Assembly (NCBI GenBank): GCA_022496785.1
Contig: SNAP01000003.1
Span: 309,753 to 373,752 of the forward strand
DNA: 64,000 nucleotides
Direction of reading: 5' to 3'
Origin: Marinilabiliaceae bacterium JC040
Lineage (GTDB): Bacteria; Bacteroidota; Bacteroidia; Bacteroidales; Marinifilaceae
Shown: in pieces, positions 36,182 to 46,353 of the stretch
Layout: each line of letters opens with the position of its first letter
How positions within the stretch are numbered: the stretch's first letter is position 1
Notes under the pieces: model-generated
The model's database searches: none
What the model was told of the DNA's origin: nothing
Seen by the model: the letters and a program-made list of their open reading frames with translations, nothing else
Program-made: the position numbers and the translations under genes

Positions 36182-37537
36182 TTATTGTCCTAATTCTTTT
36201 ATCATTAAATCGATACCTTTCCAAACAATATCTTGAACTTCTGTTTTTGAAGTACAAACGAACTCACATAGAGCCATATCTTCTGGAGCTATCTCATAAA
36301 TTCCCAATTGTTCCATTTTATCAATATCTTCTGCTAAAATAGCTTTAAGCAAAAATACTGGAAGGATATCCATTGGAAGAACTTTCTCATATTGCTCAGA
36401 CACCACAAAAGCTCTTGGCTCACCATGGTAGTTAGCATTTAAACGATACTCTTTTTTAGGAAGAATATTTGATAAGAATGTTTTAGAAGCTGAGAATTTA
36501 TTCATTCCTAAAGTCATCCAACCAAAGAACTCAAAATTATCTCCTTCAGGAATTACAGTTATTTGATTGTCATAAAAGCCTAAATAACCATTCTCTTCAA
36601 TTTGTGTTCCCACAAGAACATTTCCTGAAATGATACGTTGTTTAACTTCATTCTTCAAACGTCCCTTAAGAAGACTTTCAATTTGTGTACCAGGAAGAAC
36701 TTCGCAATATACTTTCTCACTCATTTCTGAACCAGTCATCGCAATTGTCTTACGAGCATCATATTTTCCTTCTAATACATAACGACCAATAATTACAGCG
36801 TCTTGAGGACTAACAGTCCAAACTCTTTCGCCTTTATTTATTGGATTTACATGATGCAACTGAACTCCAACATTTCCTACTGGGTGTTTACCTGAAAAAT
36901 AATTTACAGTTACATTGTTTAATTTTTCATAAATACTAGAACCTTTTTTCTTAGCATCTACTCCAATATAAACTCCACCTGATGTTAATTTTGACAATAC
37001 ATCAACTGCTGCTTGTAAATACTTTTCTTCACCCTGAAGAGCATATTCCATATCTGGTGCTAGTGGAGATGTATCAAATCCCGAGATATACACACATTTT
37101 GGTGTAAAATCAGAATTAGCAATTACATCATAAGGTCTTTGTTTAATGTAAGGCCATAGACCTCCTTGTAACAAACTTGCCTTAATTTCTTCTGCACTAG
37201 AATTTGCAGAAATGTTTGGAACTGCTTCATAAGAAGTATCAGCATCTGCTTTAACAATTACTTCTAATAGTTTTCTTCTCTCACCTCTATTAATGGCTAC
37301 TACTGTACCACTAACTGGTGAAACAAACTTAACTTCCGGCCTGTATTTATCAAATAACAGGGGTGTTCCAGCCTTAACTTCATGCTCAACCTTTACAGCT
37401 AATTTTGGTGTAAAACCATGGAAATCGGTTGGCTTCAAAGAATAATACTCTGATTTATCTACAGAGATCTTAGTCAATTCAGCCTTTCCCATTAGCTTAA
37501 TGTCAAGTCCTTTTTTTAATTTTAGTGTTCTGGACAT
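36182..37537 (-). CDS. nqrA: Na+-NQR subunit A
   Basis: A 451-residue cytoplasmic-side subunit, first in the six-gene operon. It begins with KLKKGLDIKLMGKAE and has FHGFTPKLAVKVEHEVKAGTPL and SPVSGTVVAINRGERR (biotinyl-like fold), then HPVGNVGVQLHHVNPI in the centre. It binds quinone in some studies and is required for activity. It lacks the iron-sulfur motifs of the related RnfC, which separates nqr from rnf here. A promoter lies at 37581-37588. Confidence 0.95.
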   Translation of the reverse strand: MSRTLKLKKGLDIKLMGKAELTKISVDKSEYYSLKPTDFHGFTPKLAVKVEHEVKAGTPLLFDKYRPEVKFVSPVSGTVVAINRGERRKLLEVIVKADADTSYEAVPNISANSSAEEIKASLLQGGLWPYIKQRPYDVIANSDFTPKCVYISGFDTSPLAPDMEYALQGEEKYLQAAVDVLSKLTSGGVYIGVDAKKKGSSIYEKLNNVTVNYFSGKHPVGNVGVQLHHVNPINKGERVWTVSPQDAVIIGRYVLEGKYDARKTIAMTGSEMSEKVYCEVLPGTQIESLLKGRLKNEVKQRIISGNVLVGTQIEENGYLGFYDNQITVIPEGDNFEFFGWMTLGMNKFSASKTFLSNILPKKEYRLNANYHGEPRAFVVSEQYEKVLPMDILPVFLLKAILAEDIDKMEQLGIYEIAPEDMALCEFVCTSKTEVQDIVWKGIDLMIKELGQ

Positions 37538-37580
37538 TTTGTTGCTATTGTGTTTATTAAATCTATATATTTCAATACGG

Positions 37581-37588
37581 CAAAATTA
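37581..37588 (-). promoter_or_regulatory. nqr operon promoter -7 box
   Basis: TAATTTTG on the minus strand, a full match to TAnnTTTG, giving a leader of about 40 nt. No clean TTG element was seen upstream. Confidence 0.5.
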
Positions 37589-37674
37589 GTATTATATATT
37601 AATAAACGAAGATTTTTCCGATACAAAATAGTTATATACCTTTAAGTAAATTTTAACCTAATAAATCAAATAAC

Positions 37675-38952
37675 ATGTTAAAGAACATAATAATCTTAAT
37701 TCTTTATTTCTTTATATTAAGTTTCACATCACAAGATGTACATGCCCAATCAAACATTTCGTATATGTCTGATATAAAGGATCATTCTATACACACTTTA
37801 AATATCTATTCAAGGAAAGATAAGAATGCATTTCCTATCATAAGATTAAACTCAGAAGAAAAAATTCATCTTAATTTTGATTATTTCGATACAGAAATAC
37901 AACAGTTATATTATGAAATAAGACATTGTAATGTAAATTGGAACGATTCTAAACTATCTGAATACAAATTCATGAACGGATTTTCAATAAATTATATTGA
38001 AAATTCAGAACTTTCATTCAATACTAATATCGAATACACAAACTTTAATTTGGAACTTCCTAATGATGATATCTCATTTAAAATCTCAGGTAATTATAAA
38101 ATCATTGTATATAAAGACGAGAACAAATCTGATACATTATTTATTTCAAAATTTATGGTTCTAAATAATAAGATTCCAATAAAAGCAAAAGCTAAACAAG
38201 CTAGTTTAACTAGATACATGGATAAATATCACGAAATAGATTTTTCAATAGATTTTTCTGAAGCAAATATATTCAACCCTGGGACTGATTTAAAAACTAT
38301 CGTATGGCAGAATGGAAATATAAATAATAGAATTCAACTAAAACCTTTATTCATAAATGGACAAACATGTTCATATGATTATAACGAAGAAAATATCTTT
38401 AAAGCTGGAAATGAATTTAGATATTTTAATTGTAGTAATAAGAATTTTGCAAGCAGATATATAAAATCAATTGACAACACAAGAGACACTACTGTATTTA
38501 ATTTAAGAGATGATGAAAATCACTACTACGATAGATATAATTTCAAAAGAGATATAAATGGCAACTATAAAATTAGTTCATATAATTCTTATAATCCCGA
38601 CTTAGAAGCTGATTATGTTTATGTAAATTTCACACTTAAAATGAAAGAACCTCTAAAAAACGATGTATATGTTTATGGAAAATTATCAAATTGGGGTATT
38701 AGTAATAAGTTTAAAATGAAATATAATATAAAGCTCAAAGCATACACTTTAAAAGTACTTTTAAAACAAGGATATTACAACTATCAATATGTATATGTAA
38801 ATAAAAATAAGATTATTTACGACAGTATTGAAGGATCATTCTACCAAACAGAGAACAATTACTATATAGCTATATATAAATATGAAAACAACCTATATTC
38901 CTATAAACTAGTGGGTTTTAAGCGAACAAACAACAGTATTATTAACAATTAA
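37675..38952 (+). CDS. Type IX secretion system Plug protein (DUF5103)
   Basis: A 425-residue exported protein with signal peptide (cleavage after DVHAQ). It matches the DUF5103/T9SS plug family: IRHCNVNWNDSKLSEYKFMNGF and FNLELPNDDISFKISGNYKIIVY (in parts) are its typical beta-rich first domain, and the C-terminal KNDVYVYGKLSNWG...YNYQYVY part looks like an early-set carbohydrate-binding-type fold. In Flavobacterium the Plug protein closes the periplasmic side of the SprA translocon when no substrate is engaged. With the PorT-like gene it implies type IX secretion. It is divergent from nqrA. Confidence 0.8.
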   Translation: MLKNIIILILYFFILSFTSQDVHAQSNISYMSDIKDHSIHTLNIYSRKDKNAFPIIRLNSEEKIHLNFDYFDTEIQQLYYEIRHCNVNWNDSKLSEYKFMNGFSINYIENSELSFNTNIEYTNFNLELPNDDISFKISGNYKIIVYKDENKSDTLFISKFMVLNNKIPIKAKAKQASLTRYMDKYHEIDFSIDFSEANIFNPGTDLKTIVWQNGNINNRIQLKPLFINGQTCSYDYNEENIFKAGNEFRYFNCSNKNFASRYIKSIDNTRDTTVFNLRDDENHYYDRYNFKRDINGNYKISSYNSYNPDLEADYVYVNFTLKMKEPLKNDVYVYGKLSNWGISNKFKMKYNIKLKAYTLKVLLKQGYYNYQYVYVNKNKIIYDSIEGSFYQTENNYYIAIYKYENNLYSYKLVGFKRTNNSIINN

Positions 38953-39119
38953 TTTATCCTTATTAGTACAGTTTCTATTTATTTTTAACATTATTTTAAC
39001 ATTCAAGATTTGTAATTATTAATAACTTCGTTATAGTTGAATTAAGTTTTTGACCTTATTAATGCATGTCAATTAGTGGGAAATGATTGATAAATACATG
39101 ATTAACATGTAATTATTAC

Positions 39120-39152
39120 AGATACAACCTTTAATTAGGTTGTATCTTTTTA
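39120..39152 (+). terminator. Plug gene terminator
   Basis: AGATACAACCT (39120-39130) pairs perfectly with AGGTTGTATCT (39137-39147), then a T-run. It lies 168 nt after the Plug stop; the stretch between holds no other recognisable feature. Confidence 0.75.
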
Positions 39153-39153
39153 T

Positions 39154-39192
39154 TTATAAAAAAAGCGGACATCTTAATAAAAAGATATCCGC
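39154..39192 (-). terminator. Pyruvate:ferredoxin oxidoreductase terminator
   Basis: GCGGACATCTT (39165-39175) pairs with AAGATATCCGC (39182-39192) with one mismatch, then seven T residues on the minus strand, 26 nt after the stop. Confidence 0.8.
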
Positions 39193-39217
39193 ATTATTAT
39201 ATTAATATAGAATTATA

Positions 39218-42200
39218 CTATTTTGAGTAATCCATATTAGCTAAACGCTTATAATTATTTAATCTCCATTTAGCATCATCTTGAGTAATAGAGAATAAAC
39301 TATCAGCTTGTTCAGAGTTAACTTTCTTAAGAGAAGCAAAACGAACTTCACCCATTAAGAAATCATTGAATTTAGAATAATCTGGCTCTTTAGAATCTAA
39401 TTGGAAAGGATTCTTTCCTTCAGCTTCTAACATTGGATTAAATCTATATAACTGCCAGTAACCACATTCAACAGCATGTTTCTCTTCTCTTTGAGATTTA
39501 CCCATTGAAGCTTTAAGACCGTGGTTAATACATGGAGCATAAGCAATAATCAATGAAGGACCTGGATAAGCTTCAGCTTCTTTAATTGCCTTAATGTATT
39601 GAGCTTGGTTAGCACCCATTGCTACTTGAGCAACATAAACATAACCATAAGACATTGCAATCATTCCAAGATCTTTCTTACGAACCTTCATACCAGAAGC
39701 AGCAAATTTAGCAACGGCACCAACTGGAGTAGCTTTAGAAGCTTGACCACCTGTATTTGAATAAACCTCAGTATCAACAACAAGAACATTTACATTCTCA
39801 CCAGAAGCTAATACGTGGTCTACACCACCGAAACCTATATCATAAGCCCATCCGTCACCACCGAAGATCCATTGAGATTTCTTGATAAAGAAGTTCTCAA
39901 GACCTAATAATTCTTTAGCAACATCAGTATTTTCTTCTTTTAAAGCAGCAGTTAAAGCATCTGAAACAGCAATAGTTTTATCACCTTCATTAGCATTCTC
40001 TAACCAATTTTGAGCAGCTTCTTTAGTAGCGGCATTGAAAGAATCCATATTAGCAGCTAATTTTTCTGCAACACGAGATCTTAATTTCTCTGCACCAGTC
40101 ATCATACCTAAACCATACTCAGCATTATCTTCGAATAATGAGTTAGACCAAGCTGGACCTCTACCTGTTTCATTGTTTTTACAATAAGGAGTAGAAGGAG
40201 CAGAACCACCATAAATAGAAGAACATCCAGTAGCATTAGCTACAACCATTCTTTCACCAAATAATTGAGTAATTAATTTGATATATGGAGTTTCACCACA
40301 ACCAGCACAAGCACCAGAGAACTCGAATAATGGTTGAGCAAATTGTGAATTTTTCACATTTGTTGGTTCAACAACTTTCTTATAACCAACTTTTTCATCC
40401 ATATAATTCCATCTTGCAACCTCATCCGATTGAGTATCAAGAGGCTTCATTACAAGAGCTTTTTCTTTTGCAGGACAAACGTCAACACAGTTACCACAAC
40501 CAGTACAATCTAGTGTAGAAACTTGCATTCTAAATTGATATCCTTTAAGATCTTTACCAATTGCTGGTTTAGTTGTAGATCCTTCTGGAGCATTAGCTAA
40601 TTCTTCATCATTCAATAAGAATGGACGAATAGCAGCGTGAGGACAAACATAAGCACATTGGTTACATTGTATACAATTTTCTACTTGCCATTCAGGAACG
40701 AAACTTGCAATACCACGTTTTTCATATCTTGTTGTTCCAGCAGGGAAAGTACCATCTTCTTTACCAGCAAAAGCAGATACAGGAAGATCATCACCAGCTT
40801 GAGCATTCATAACATCACAAACATTCTTAACAAATTCTGGTTTGTCAGTTTCAACATTAGAAACTTCCTCAGAAGCTAAGTTAGCCCATTCAGCAGGAAC
40901 CTCAACTTTAACAACATTCTCATCTTTACCACCTGCATCAACAGCAGAGTAGTTCATATTTACAATATTCTCTCCTTTTTTACCATACGACTTAACGATA
41001 GCTTTTTTCATTTCTGAAACAGCTAAATCGAAAGGAATCACATTAGTAATTTTAAAGAAAGCAGATTGCATAATTGTATTAGTTCTATTTCCTAGACCTA
41101 ATTCTCTACCTAATTTAATACCGTTGATGATATAAAAATTAATTTCATTTTCAGCAAGATATTTTTTCATATTAGTAGGTAACAACTCAAGAGTTTCCTC
41201 TTTAGTCCAAGTAGTATTCAATAAGAAAGAACCACCTTTTTTAAGACCTTTTAATACATCATATTGGTGTAAATAAGCAGGAACATGACATGCTACGAAG
41301 TCAGGAGTTGTAACTAAATATGTTGAACGTATAGGAGAATCACCAAAACGTAAGTGAGATGCAGTAAAACCACCTGATTTTTTAGAATCATAAGCGAAAT
41401 ATGCTTGACAATATTTATCAGTAGCACCACCTATAATCTTAATTGAGTTTTTATTAGCACCTACAGTTCCATCAGAACCTAAACCAAAGAATTTAGCTTC
41501 ATAAGTACCTTGAGCAGAAACATGAATTTCATCCTCTACAGGAATAGAAGTAAATGTAACATCATCAACAATACCTACAGTAAATTGATCTTTTGGTTCT
41601 GGTAATTCCATATTTTTATATACAGCTACTATTTGAGCTGGAGTAGTATCTTTAGAACCTAAACCATATCTACCACCAACAACGATAGGAGCATTTTCTT
41701 TACCATAATAAACATTCTTAACGTCAAGATACAATGGATCACCATTAGCACCTGGCTCTTTAGTTCTATCAAGAACAGTAATTCTCTTAACAGAAGCTGG
41801 AATATATTTTAAGAAATGTTTAGCAGAGAATGGACGATATAAGTGTACTGAAAGTAAACCTACTTTTTCGCCATTTTTAGCTTTATAATCGATAACTTCA
41901 CGTATACAATCTGTAACAGAACCCATCGCAATAATAACATTCTCAGCATCTTCAGCACCGTAATAATCAAATAAATGATACTCACGACCTGTGATTTTAG
42001 AAATCTCAGCCATATACTCTTCCACAATATCAGGAATTGCATCATAATATTTATTTGCAGCCTCACGACCTTGGAAATAAATATCAGGATTTTGAGCAGT
42101 ACCTCTAGTGAAAGGATTATTAGTATTTAAAGATCTATCTCTATACTCTTGTAAAGCTTTATAATCAACAAGAGGACGAAGATCTTCCATATCAATAGCT

Positions 42201-42757
42201 TCAATTTTTTGAATCTCATGAGAAGTACGGAATCCGTCAAAGAAATTAACGAAAGGAACTCTACCTTTGATTGCTGTTAAATGAGAAACAGCAGCAAGAT
42301 CCATAGTCTCTTGAACTGATCCAGCAGCTAACATAGCAAATCCAGTTTGACGAGCAGCATAGATATCTGCGTGATCACCAAAAATAGATAAAGCATGAGC
42401 AGCTAATGCACGAGCACTAACATGGAAAACACATGGTAATAATTCACCAGCAATTTTATACATGTTAGGAATCATTAACAATAAACCTTGAGAAGCAGTA
42501 AAAGTAGTTGTTAAAGCACCAGCTTGCATAGAACCATGAACAGCACCAGAGGCACCACCTTCAGATTGCATTTCAACTAATTTAACAGTTTCACCAAAAA
42601 GGTTTTTTCTACCTTGAGCAGCCCACTCATCAACGTTCTCAGCCATTGGAGAAGAAGGAGTGATAGGGTAGATACATGACACTTCACTGAACATATATGC
42701 AACATGAGCAGCAGCGGCATTACCATCACAAGTAATAAATGTCTTTTCTTTTGCCAT
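39218..42757 (-). CDS. nifJ: Pyruvate:ferredoxin (flavodoxin) oxidoreductase
   Basis: A 1179-residue single-chain enzyme that splits pyruvate with CoA to acetyl-CoA and CO2 and reduces ferredoxin or flavodoxin, a hallmark of anaerobic metabolism. Domains in order: pyruvate-binding (ITCDGNAAAAHVAYMFSEV, IYPITPSSPMAE), transketolase-like C2, the gamma domain, two ferredoxin clusters (CIQCNQCAYVCP and CTGCGNCVDVCP) and the thiamine-diphosphate domain (CAGCGETPY, GDGWAYDIGFGG). The frame runs to 42802, but homologues begin MAKEK, so the ATG at 42757 is chosen; this also removes the overlap with the ATPase gene. It is co-transcribed with that gene. Confidence 0.95.
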   Translation of the reverse strand: MAKEKTFITCDGNAAAAHVAYMFSEVSCIYPITPSSPMAENVDEWAAQGRKNLFGETVKLVEMQSEGGASGAVHGSMQAGALTTTFTASQGLLLMIPNMYKIAGELLPCVFHVSARALAAHALSIFGDHADIYAARQTGFAMLAAGSVQETMDLAAVSHLTAIKGRVPFVNFFDGFRTSHEIQKIEAIDMEDLRPLVDYKALQEYRDRSLNTNNPFTRGTAQNPDIYFQGREAANKYYDAIPDIVEEYMAEISKITGREYHLFDYYGAEDAENVIIAMGSVTDCIREVIDYKAKNGEKVGLLSVHLYRPFSAKHFLKYIPASVKRITVLDRTKEPGANGDPLYLDVKNVYYGKENAPIVVGGRYGLGSKDTTPAQIVAVYKNMELPEPKDQFTVGIVDDVTFTSIPVEDEIHVSAQGTYEAKFFGLGSDGTVGANKNSIKIIGGATDKYCQAYFAYDSKKSGGFTASHLRFGDSPIRSTYLVTTPDFVACHVPAYLHQYDVLKGLKKGGSFLLNTTWTKEETLELLPTNMKKYLAENEINFYIINGIKLGRELGLGNRTNTIMQSAFFKITNVIPFDLAVSEMKKAIVKSYGKKGENIVNMNYSAVDAGGKDENVVKVEVPAEWANLASEEVSNVETDKPEFVKNVCDVMNAQAGDDLPVSAFAGKEDGTFPAGTTRYEKRGIASFVPEWQVENCIQCNQCAYVCPHAAIRPFLLNDEELANAPEGSTTKPAIGKDLKGYQFRMQVSTLDCTGCGNCVDVCPAKEKALVMKPLDTQSDEVARWNYMDEKVGYKKVVEPTNVKNSQFAQPLFEFSGACAGCGETPYIKLITQLFGERMVVANATGCSSIYGGSAPSTPYCKNNETGRGPAWSNSLFEDNAEYGLGMMTGAEKLRSRVAEKLAANMDSFNAATKEAAQNWLENANEGDKTIAVSDALTAALKEENTDVAKELLGLENFFIKKSQWIFGGDGWAYDIGFGGVDHVLASGENVNVLVVDTEVYSNTGGQASKATPVGAVAKFAASGMKVRKKDLGMIAMSYGYVYVAQVAMGANQAQYIKAIKEAEAYPGPSLIIAYAPCINHGLKASMGKSQREEKHAVECGYWQLYRFNPMLEAEGKNPFQLDSKEPDYSKFNDFLMGEVRFASLKKVNSEQADSLFSITQDDAKWRLNNYKRLANMDYSK

Positions 42758-42785
42758 TTTATTAATATTTAAGTAATTATTGGTT

Positions 42786-43967
42786 TCAATATAAAAATCC
42801 AAAAAGCCATAAAGGTATATTCTTACCTTTACCCTTTTCTATCATTTCTGATACTATATATTTTTCTCCCTTAATTTTATTTATATTTTCCTTTAATTGT
42901 ATATCAAATAGATAATTATTATCTACTATAAAGTCATTTTTACTACTACAATGATTAACATTAGCAACAGATGAAGTTTGATTTAAAAAGAAAGTCTTAG
43001 CTAAAACCAACTCATCTATAGGTTTATCATTTACTGCATAAAGAAGATTTGTATTATGGATATAAACCATACTAGGTTTTTTCCCACATTCTACTTTATC
43101 ATTTTCTCCTACTAAAAGATTTAATAATCTTGCCTCTCTTAAATAGAAAAGATAATTCATTATAGTTGCTCTAGATACGCCTATTTTACCACTTAATTTA
43201 CTTATATTGGGTTGAGAACTTCCTTCAGAAGCTATCAAATACAATAATTGTTTCAATTTAGATAAATATTTTAAATCAATTTGATTCAAATAAGGTATAT
43301 CAAATTCCAAAGTTAAATTCAGATTTTTTAATAAATTATCAATATGAGATCTTTTCTCTATAAAAACAGGATAATATCCAAACTTCATATAATCTCTAAA
43401 ATAAGCTAATGGGCGTAATTTATGCAAAACATCATTAGCTATTCTATCGTGATAATTAATTATATCATCTAATTTATAACTACTAAAATTATTATCAGTC
43501 TTAATATTAAGAAATTCTCTAAAAGATAAACCTCTCAAATTATAAACCTTTATAATATCACCTAAAGATTCATTCGATTGTATATTAACAATAGAAGATG
43601 CTGTAAAAACAACTCTCAATTCTGGAAAAGTCTTATAAATATCTCTCAACTCCTTCTCCCAACCTAGATATTTATGTATTTGATCTAATAAAAGAACTTT
43701 CCCTCCAGTTTTATAAAAATTTCCAACAAAGCTAAATAATCCCACACGTGAAAAGAATAAATTATTCATATTCACATACAAAACTGAATCATCATTAGGA
43801 TAATATTTTCTTAGAATATCCAATAAAAACGTTGTTTTACCAACTCCCCTATCACCTTTAATTGCAATAAAACGATACGAAAAATCAATATCATCAAGCA
43901 ATTGCCTTGATATTGACGATCTTGTATCATCCAAAAGAATTCTATGTGTTTCTAAAAGAGTATTCAT
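42786..43967 (-). CDS. AAA ATPase with DUF4143-like C-terminus
   Basis: A 393-residue protein of the AAA_14/DUF4143 type common in Bacteroidales. Walker A is KGDRGVGKTT near residues 37-46, Walker B is KVLLLDQIHKY near 90-100, and sensor-like VVFTASS follows. The middle has a winged-helix-like stretch (ISKLSGKIGVSRATIMNYLFYL) and the end is the DUF4143-like nuclease-fold remnant. Function in such stand-alone genes is unknown. It is 28 bp upstream of the pyruvate oxidoreductase start, and the only good promoter (43984-44014) is upstream of it, so the two are likely one transcript. Confidence 0.8.
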   Translation of the reverse strand: MNTLLETHRILLDDTRSSISRQLLDDIDFSYRFIAIKGDRGVGKTTFLLDILRKYYPNDDSVLYVNMNNLFFSRVGLFSFVGNFYKTGGKVLLLDQIHKYLGWEKELRDIYKTFPELRVVFTASSIVNIQSNESLGDIIKVYNLRGLSFREFLNIKTDNNFSSYKLDDIINYHDRIANDVLHKLRPLAYFRDYMKFGYYPVFIEKRSHIDNLLKNLNLTLEFDIPYLNQIDLKYLSKLKQLLYLIASEGSSQPNISKLSGKIGVSRATIMNYLFYLREARLLNLLVGENDKVECGKKPSMVYIHNTNLLYAVNDKPIDELVLAKTFFLNQTSSVANVNHCSSKNDFIVDNNYLFDIQLKENINKIKGEKYIVSEMIEKGKGKNIPLWLFGFLY

Positions 43968-43983
43968 ATTCTAAGTTTGTGCT

Positions 43984-44014
43984 CAAAAATACCTTCTTTT
44001 TTCACATTTTGCAA
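43984..44014 (-). promoter_or_regulatory. Promoter of the ATPase-nifJ operon
   Basis: TTG (44012-44014), 20 nt, then TATTTTTG (43984-43991) on the minus strand, a full consensus match, with a leader of about 12 nt. Confidence 0.65.
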
Positions 44015-44061
44015 TCTAGACTTTACAATTTCGCTTAAAAATTGCAATTTATAGTCAATAA

Positions 44062-44101
44062 AAATAAGAAAAGCCCAATTGTAGCAATTACAATTGGGCT
44101 T
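44062..44101 (-). terminator. rho terminator
   Basis: AAGCCCAATTGTA (44071-44083) pairs perfectly with TACAATTGGGCTT (44089-44101). A T-rich run follows on the minus strand. It lies 24 nt past the rho stop. Confidence 0.88.
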
Positions 44102-44124
44102 AAAATAGATTATTTATATCTTAA

Positions 44125-46011
44125 TTATTTATCATTCATAGATATTAAAAACTCATCATTTGATCTTGTTTTCATTAACTTACTCTTAATAGAATTCATA
44201 GCTTCCACTGGAGTCATATCTGCAAGGAAATTTCTCAATACCCATAATTTTCCTGTAGTATTATCATCTAATAAAAGATCCTCTCTTCTAGTTGAAGAAG
44301 CAGTAATATCAACAGCTGGATATATTCTTCTATTTGCTAGTTTTCTATCTAACTGTAATTCCATATTACCAGTACCTTTAAACTCTTCAAAAATCACATC
44401 ATCCATTTTAGAACCTGTTTCTGTAAGAGCTGTAGCTAAAATAGTTAAAGAACCACCATTCTCTATATTTCTAGCAGCACCAAAGAATCGCTTAGGTTTA
44501 TGTAGAGCATTAGCATCTACACCACCAGAAAGCACCTTACCTGAAGCAGGAGACACAGTATTGTAAGCTCTTGCTAAACGAGTAATAGAATCTAGAAGCA
44601 CAACAACGTCATGTCCACACTCAACCATTCTTTTTGCTTTCTCTAGAACAATATTTGCAACCTTAACATGTTTTTCTGCAGGCTCATCAAAAGTAGAAGA
44701 TACAACTTCAGCATTTACACTTCTAGCCATATCAGTAACTTCTTCAGGACGTTCATCAATAAGAAGAACTATCATATACACTTCTGGATGATTTTGAGCT
44801 ATAGAATTTGCAATATCTTTTAATAATACAGTTTTACCTGTTTTTGGTTGAGCAACAATAAGTCCTCTCTGACCTTTACCAATAGGCGCAAACATATCAA
44901 CGATTCGAACAGAAAGAGAAGGTTTATTACCACCACATAAATTAAATTTCTCATCTGGGAAAAGAGGAGTTAAATGCTCAAATATAACTCTATCTCTTAC
45001 AGCTTCAGGATCTCTTCCATTTATAGACATCACTTTAATTAATGGGAAATATTTTTCACCTTCTTTAGGAGGTCTAATAGAACCCTTTATAGTATCTCCC
45101 GTTTTTAAACCAAAAAGTTTAATTTGAGATTGTGATACATAAATATCATCAGGAGAATTAAAATAATCATAATCAGAAGATCTTAAAAATCCATATCCAT
45201 CAGGCATAATTTCCAAAACACCTGAATTAACAACAGCATCTTTGAAATCATAGATCTTATTATTACTCTTTCGATCATTATTTCTTTGATTTCTATTATC
45301 CTGAGGTTTATTATTTTCTTGAGATTTTATTTCTTGAGTATCTTTTTTATTATCGTCTTTTCTATCTATAGATTTTTTATCTACATCTTTAGAATCAACA
45401 ACTGTCTTTTCTATATTCTTATTTTCTTTCTTATCCTTAACTATCTTGATTTTCTTAGTGTTTCGTTTTTTCTTTTCAAGAATAGGAGCTTCATCTTTCT
45501 TATCAGCAAGTTCAGGAGTTTCTGCCTTCACATCATTCTCTTCTTTAATCTCTTCTTTTATAACTTCTTGCTTCACCTCTTCAACTTCAACAATCTCTTT
45601 CTCCTCTATTTTATCTTCAACAATCTCAACTTTTTTCTCTTCTTTATCTTTTTTTCTATGAGATTTAGAATTTAAAAAAGGAATTTCAAGTATGCTTTTA
45701 GAACTACTTTTCTCTTTAGCTTCTTGATTTTGGCTTTTTTCAATATCCTTATTCTTAGTCAAAACTCCTCCTTCTACAGAAGCAGCTTTTTCTGGCTCAG
45801 CTTGCTTTCTTAAACGCAATCTTGGTTTTCTATCTTTTTTCTCTTTTTTATCATCAGTCTTTATTTCTGATGCAAGAATAGCCTGTTGATCCAATATCTT
45901 ATATATTAAATCCTTTTTCTTTATAGAATCTACACGTTTTATCTTCAACTCCTTTGCTATAGCCTTTAACTCAGGTAATAGTTTCTTATTTAATTCTAAA
46001 ATGTCATACAT
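44125..46011 (-). CDS. rho: Transcription termination factor Rho with large insertion
   Basis: A 628-residue hexameric RNA helicase that ends transcription. The N-terminal Rho_N helices (1-45) are separated from the RNA-binding cold-shock-like domain (about 262-335; [20 protein letters not shown]) by some 210 residues of low-complexity sequence rich in Lys, Glu, Asp and Asn. Walker A is AQPKTGKT (387-394), followed by [15 protein letters not shown] and [11 protein letters not shown]. Such charged insertions occur in Bacteroidota Rho and may add RNA binding or phase behaviour. The antisense frames over the insertion are composition artefacts. Confidence 0.96.
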   Translation of the reverse strand: MYDILELNKKLLPELKAIAKELKIKRVDSIKKKDLIYKILDQQAILASEIKTDDKKEKKDRKPRLRLRKQAEPEKAASVEGGVLTKNKDIEKSQNQEAKEKSSSKSILEIPFLNSKSHRKKDKEEKKVEIVEDKIEEKEIVEVEEVKQEVIKEEIKEENDVKAETPELADKKDEAPILEKKKRNTKKIKIVKDKKENKNIEKTVVDSKDVDKKSIDRKDDNKKDTQEIKSQENNKPQDNRNQRNNDRKSNNKIYDFKDAVVNSGVLEIMPDGYGFLRSSDYDYFNSPDDIYVSQSQIKLFGLKTGDTIKGSIRPPKEGEKYFPLIKVMSINGRDPEAVRDRVIFEHLTPLFPDEKFNLCGGNKPSLSVRIVDMFAPIGKGQRGLIVAQPKTGKTVLLKDIANSIAQNHPEVYMIVLLIDERPEEVTDMARSVNAEVVSSTFDEPAEKHVKVANIVLEKAKRMVECGHDVVVLLDSITRLARAYNTVSPASGKVLSGGVDANALHKPKRFFGAARNIENGGSLTILATALTETGSKMDDVIFEEFKGTGNMELQLDRKLANRRIYPAVDITASSTRREDLLLDDNTTGKLWVLRNFLADMTPVEAMNSIKSKLMKTRSNDEFLISMNDK

Positions 46012-46353
46012 ATGTTTTATAAAATTGAATTGTGTTGTGATTTTTTATCAAGATTTTGATAAGAAAATTTAGATGATTACTCGATATCACTAGAATAAGT
46101 AAGTACTCACTGCAATATTAAGCATAAAAACGTAATAACGCAAAAAAAATTAACATCTATTATATAAATGTATTTAGATATAAAATCAATTTATCAATAA
46201 AAGATGAATATTGTTTAATCCACCCCTCTGTAAGTCCCACTATATCAAGAAAACATAAATCAAAAATAACATTTTTTAATATTTTTTGTAAATATTTAGT
46301 ATTTAATAAAAATAATTCTTATTTTTGATTTTAACTAAACACACGCAATAATA
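46012..46353. other. Divergent control region between rho and the sigma factor
   Basis: 342 bp without a gene. On the rho side an AT-rich 7-bp stem (46045-46051 with 46056-46062) sits about 34 nt before the rho start, a possible leader structure. On the other side is the sigma-factor promoter. No further motif was found. Confidence 0.5.
46320..46327 (+). promoter_or_regulatory. Sigma-factor gene promoter -7 box
   Basis: TATTTTTG, a full match to TAnnTTTG, 27 nt before the ATG at 46354. The upstream element is a weak TTTA near 46295-46298. Confidence 0.5.

Noticed and set aside
31721..37537. Six-subunit operon as an Rnf complex
   Set aside because: The first gene lacks RnfC iron-sulfur motifs and the last is a clear NADH-oxidising NqrF; the order A-F is that of nqr.
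42757..42802. Longer start of the pyruvate oxidoreductase at 42802
   Set aside because: The extra 15 residues are not seen in the family and overlap the ATPase gene; the ATG at 42757 gives the usual MAKEK start.
44042..44566. 174-residue plus-strand frame under rho
   Set aside because: It lies antisense to the conserved ATPase part of rho and spans the rho terminator; no family resemblance.
45286..45675. 129-residue Phe/Ile-rich plus-strand frame that looks like a membrane protein
   Set aside because: It is the antisense of the Lys/Glu/Asp codons of the rho insertion, which always gives Phe/Leu/Ile/Ser.
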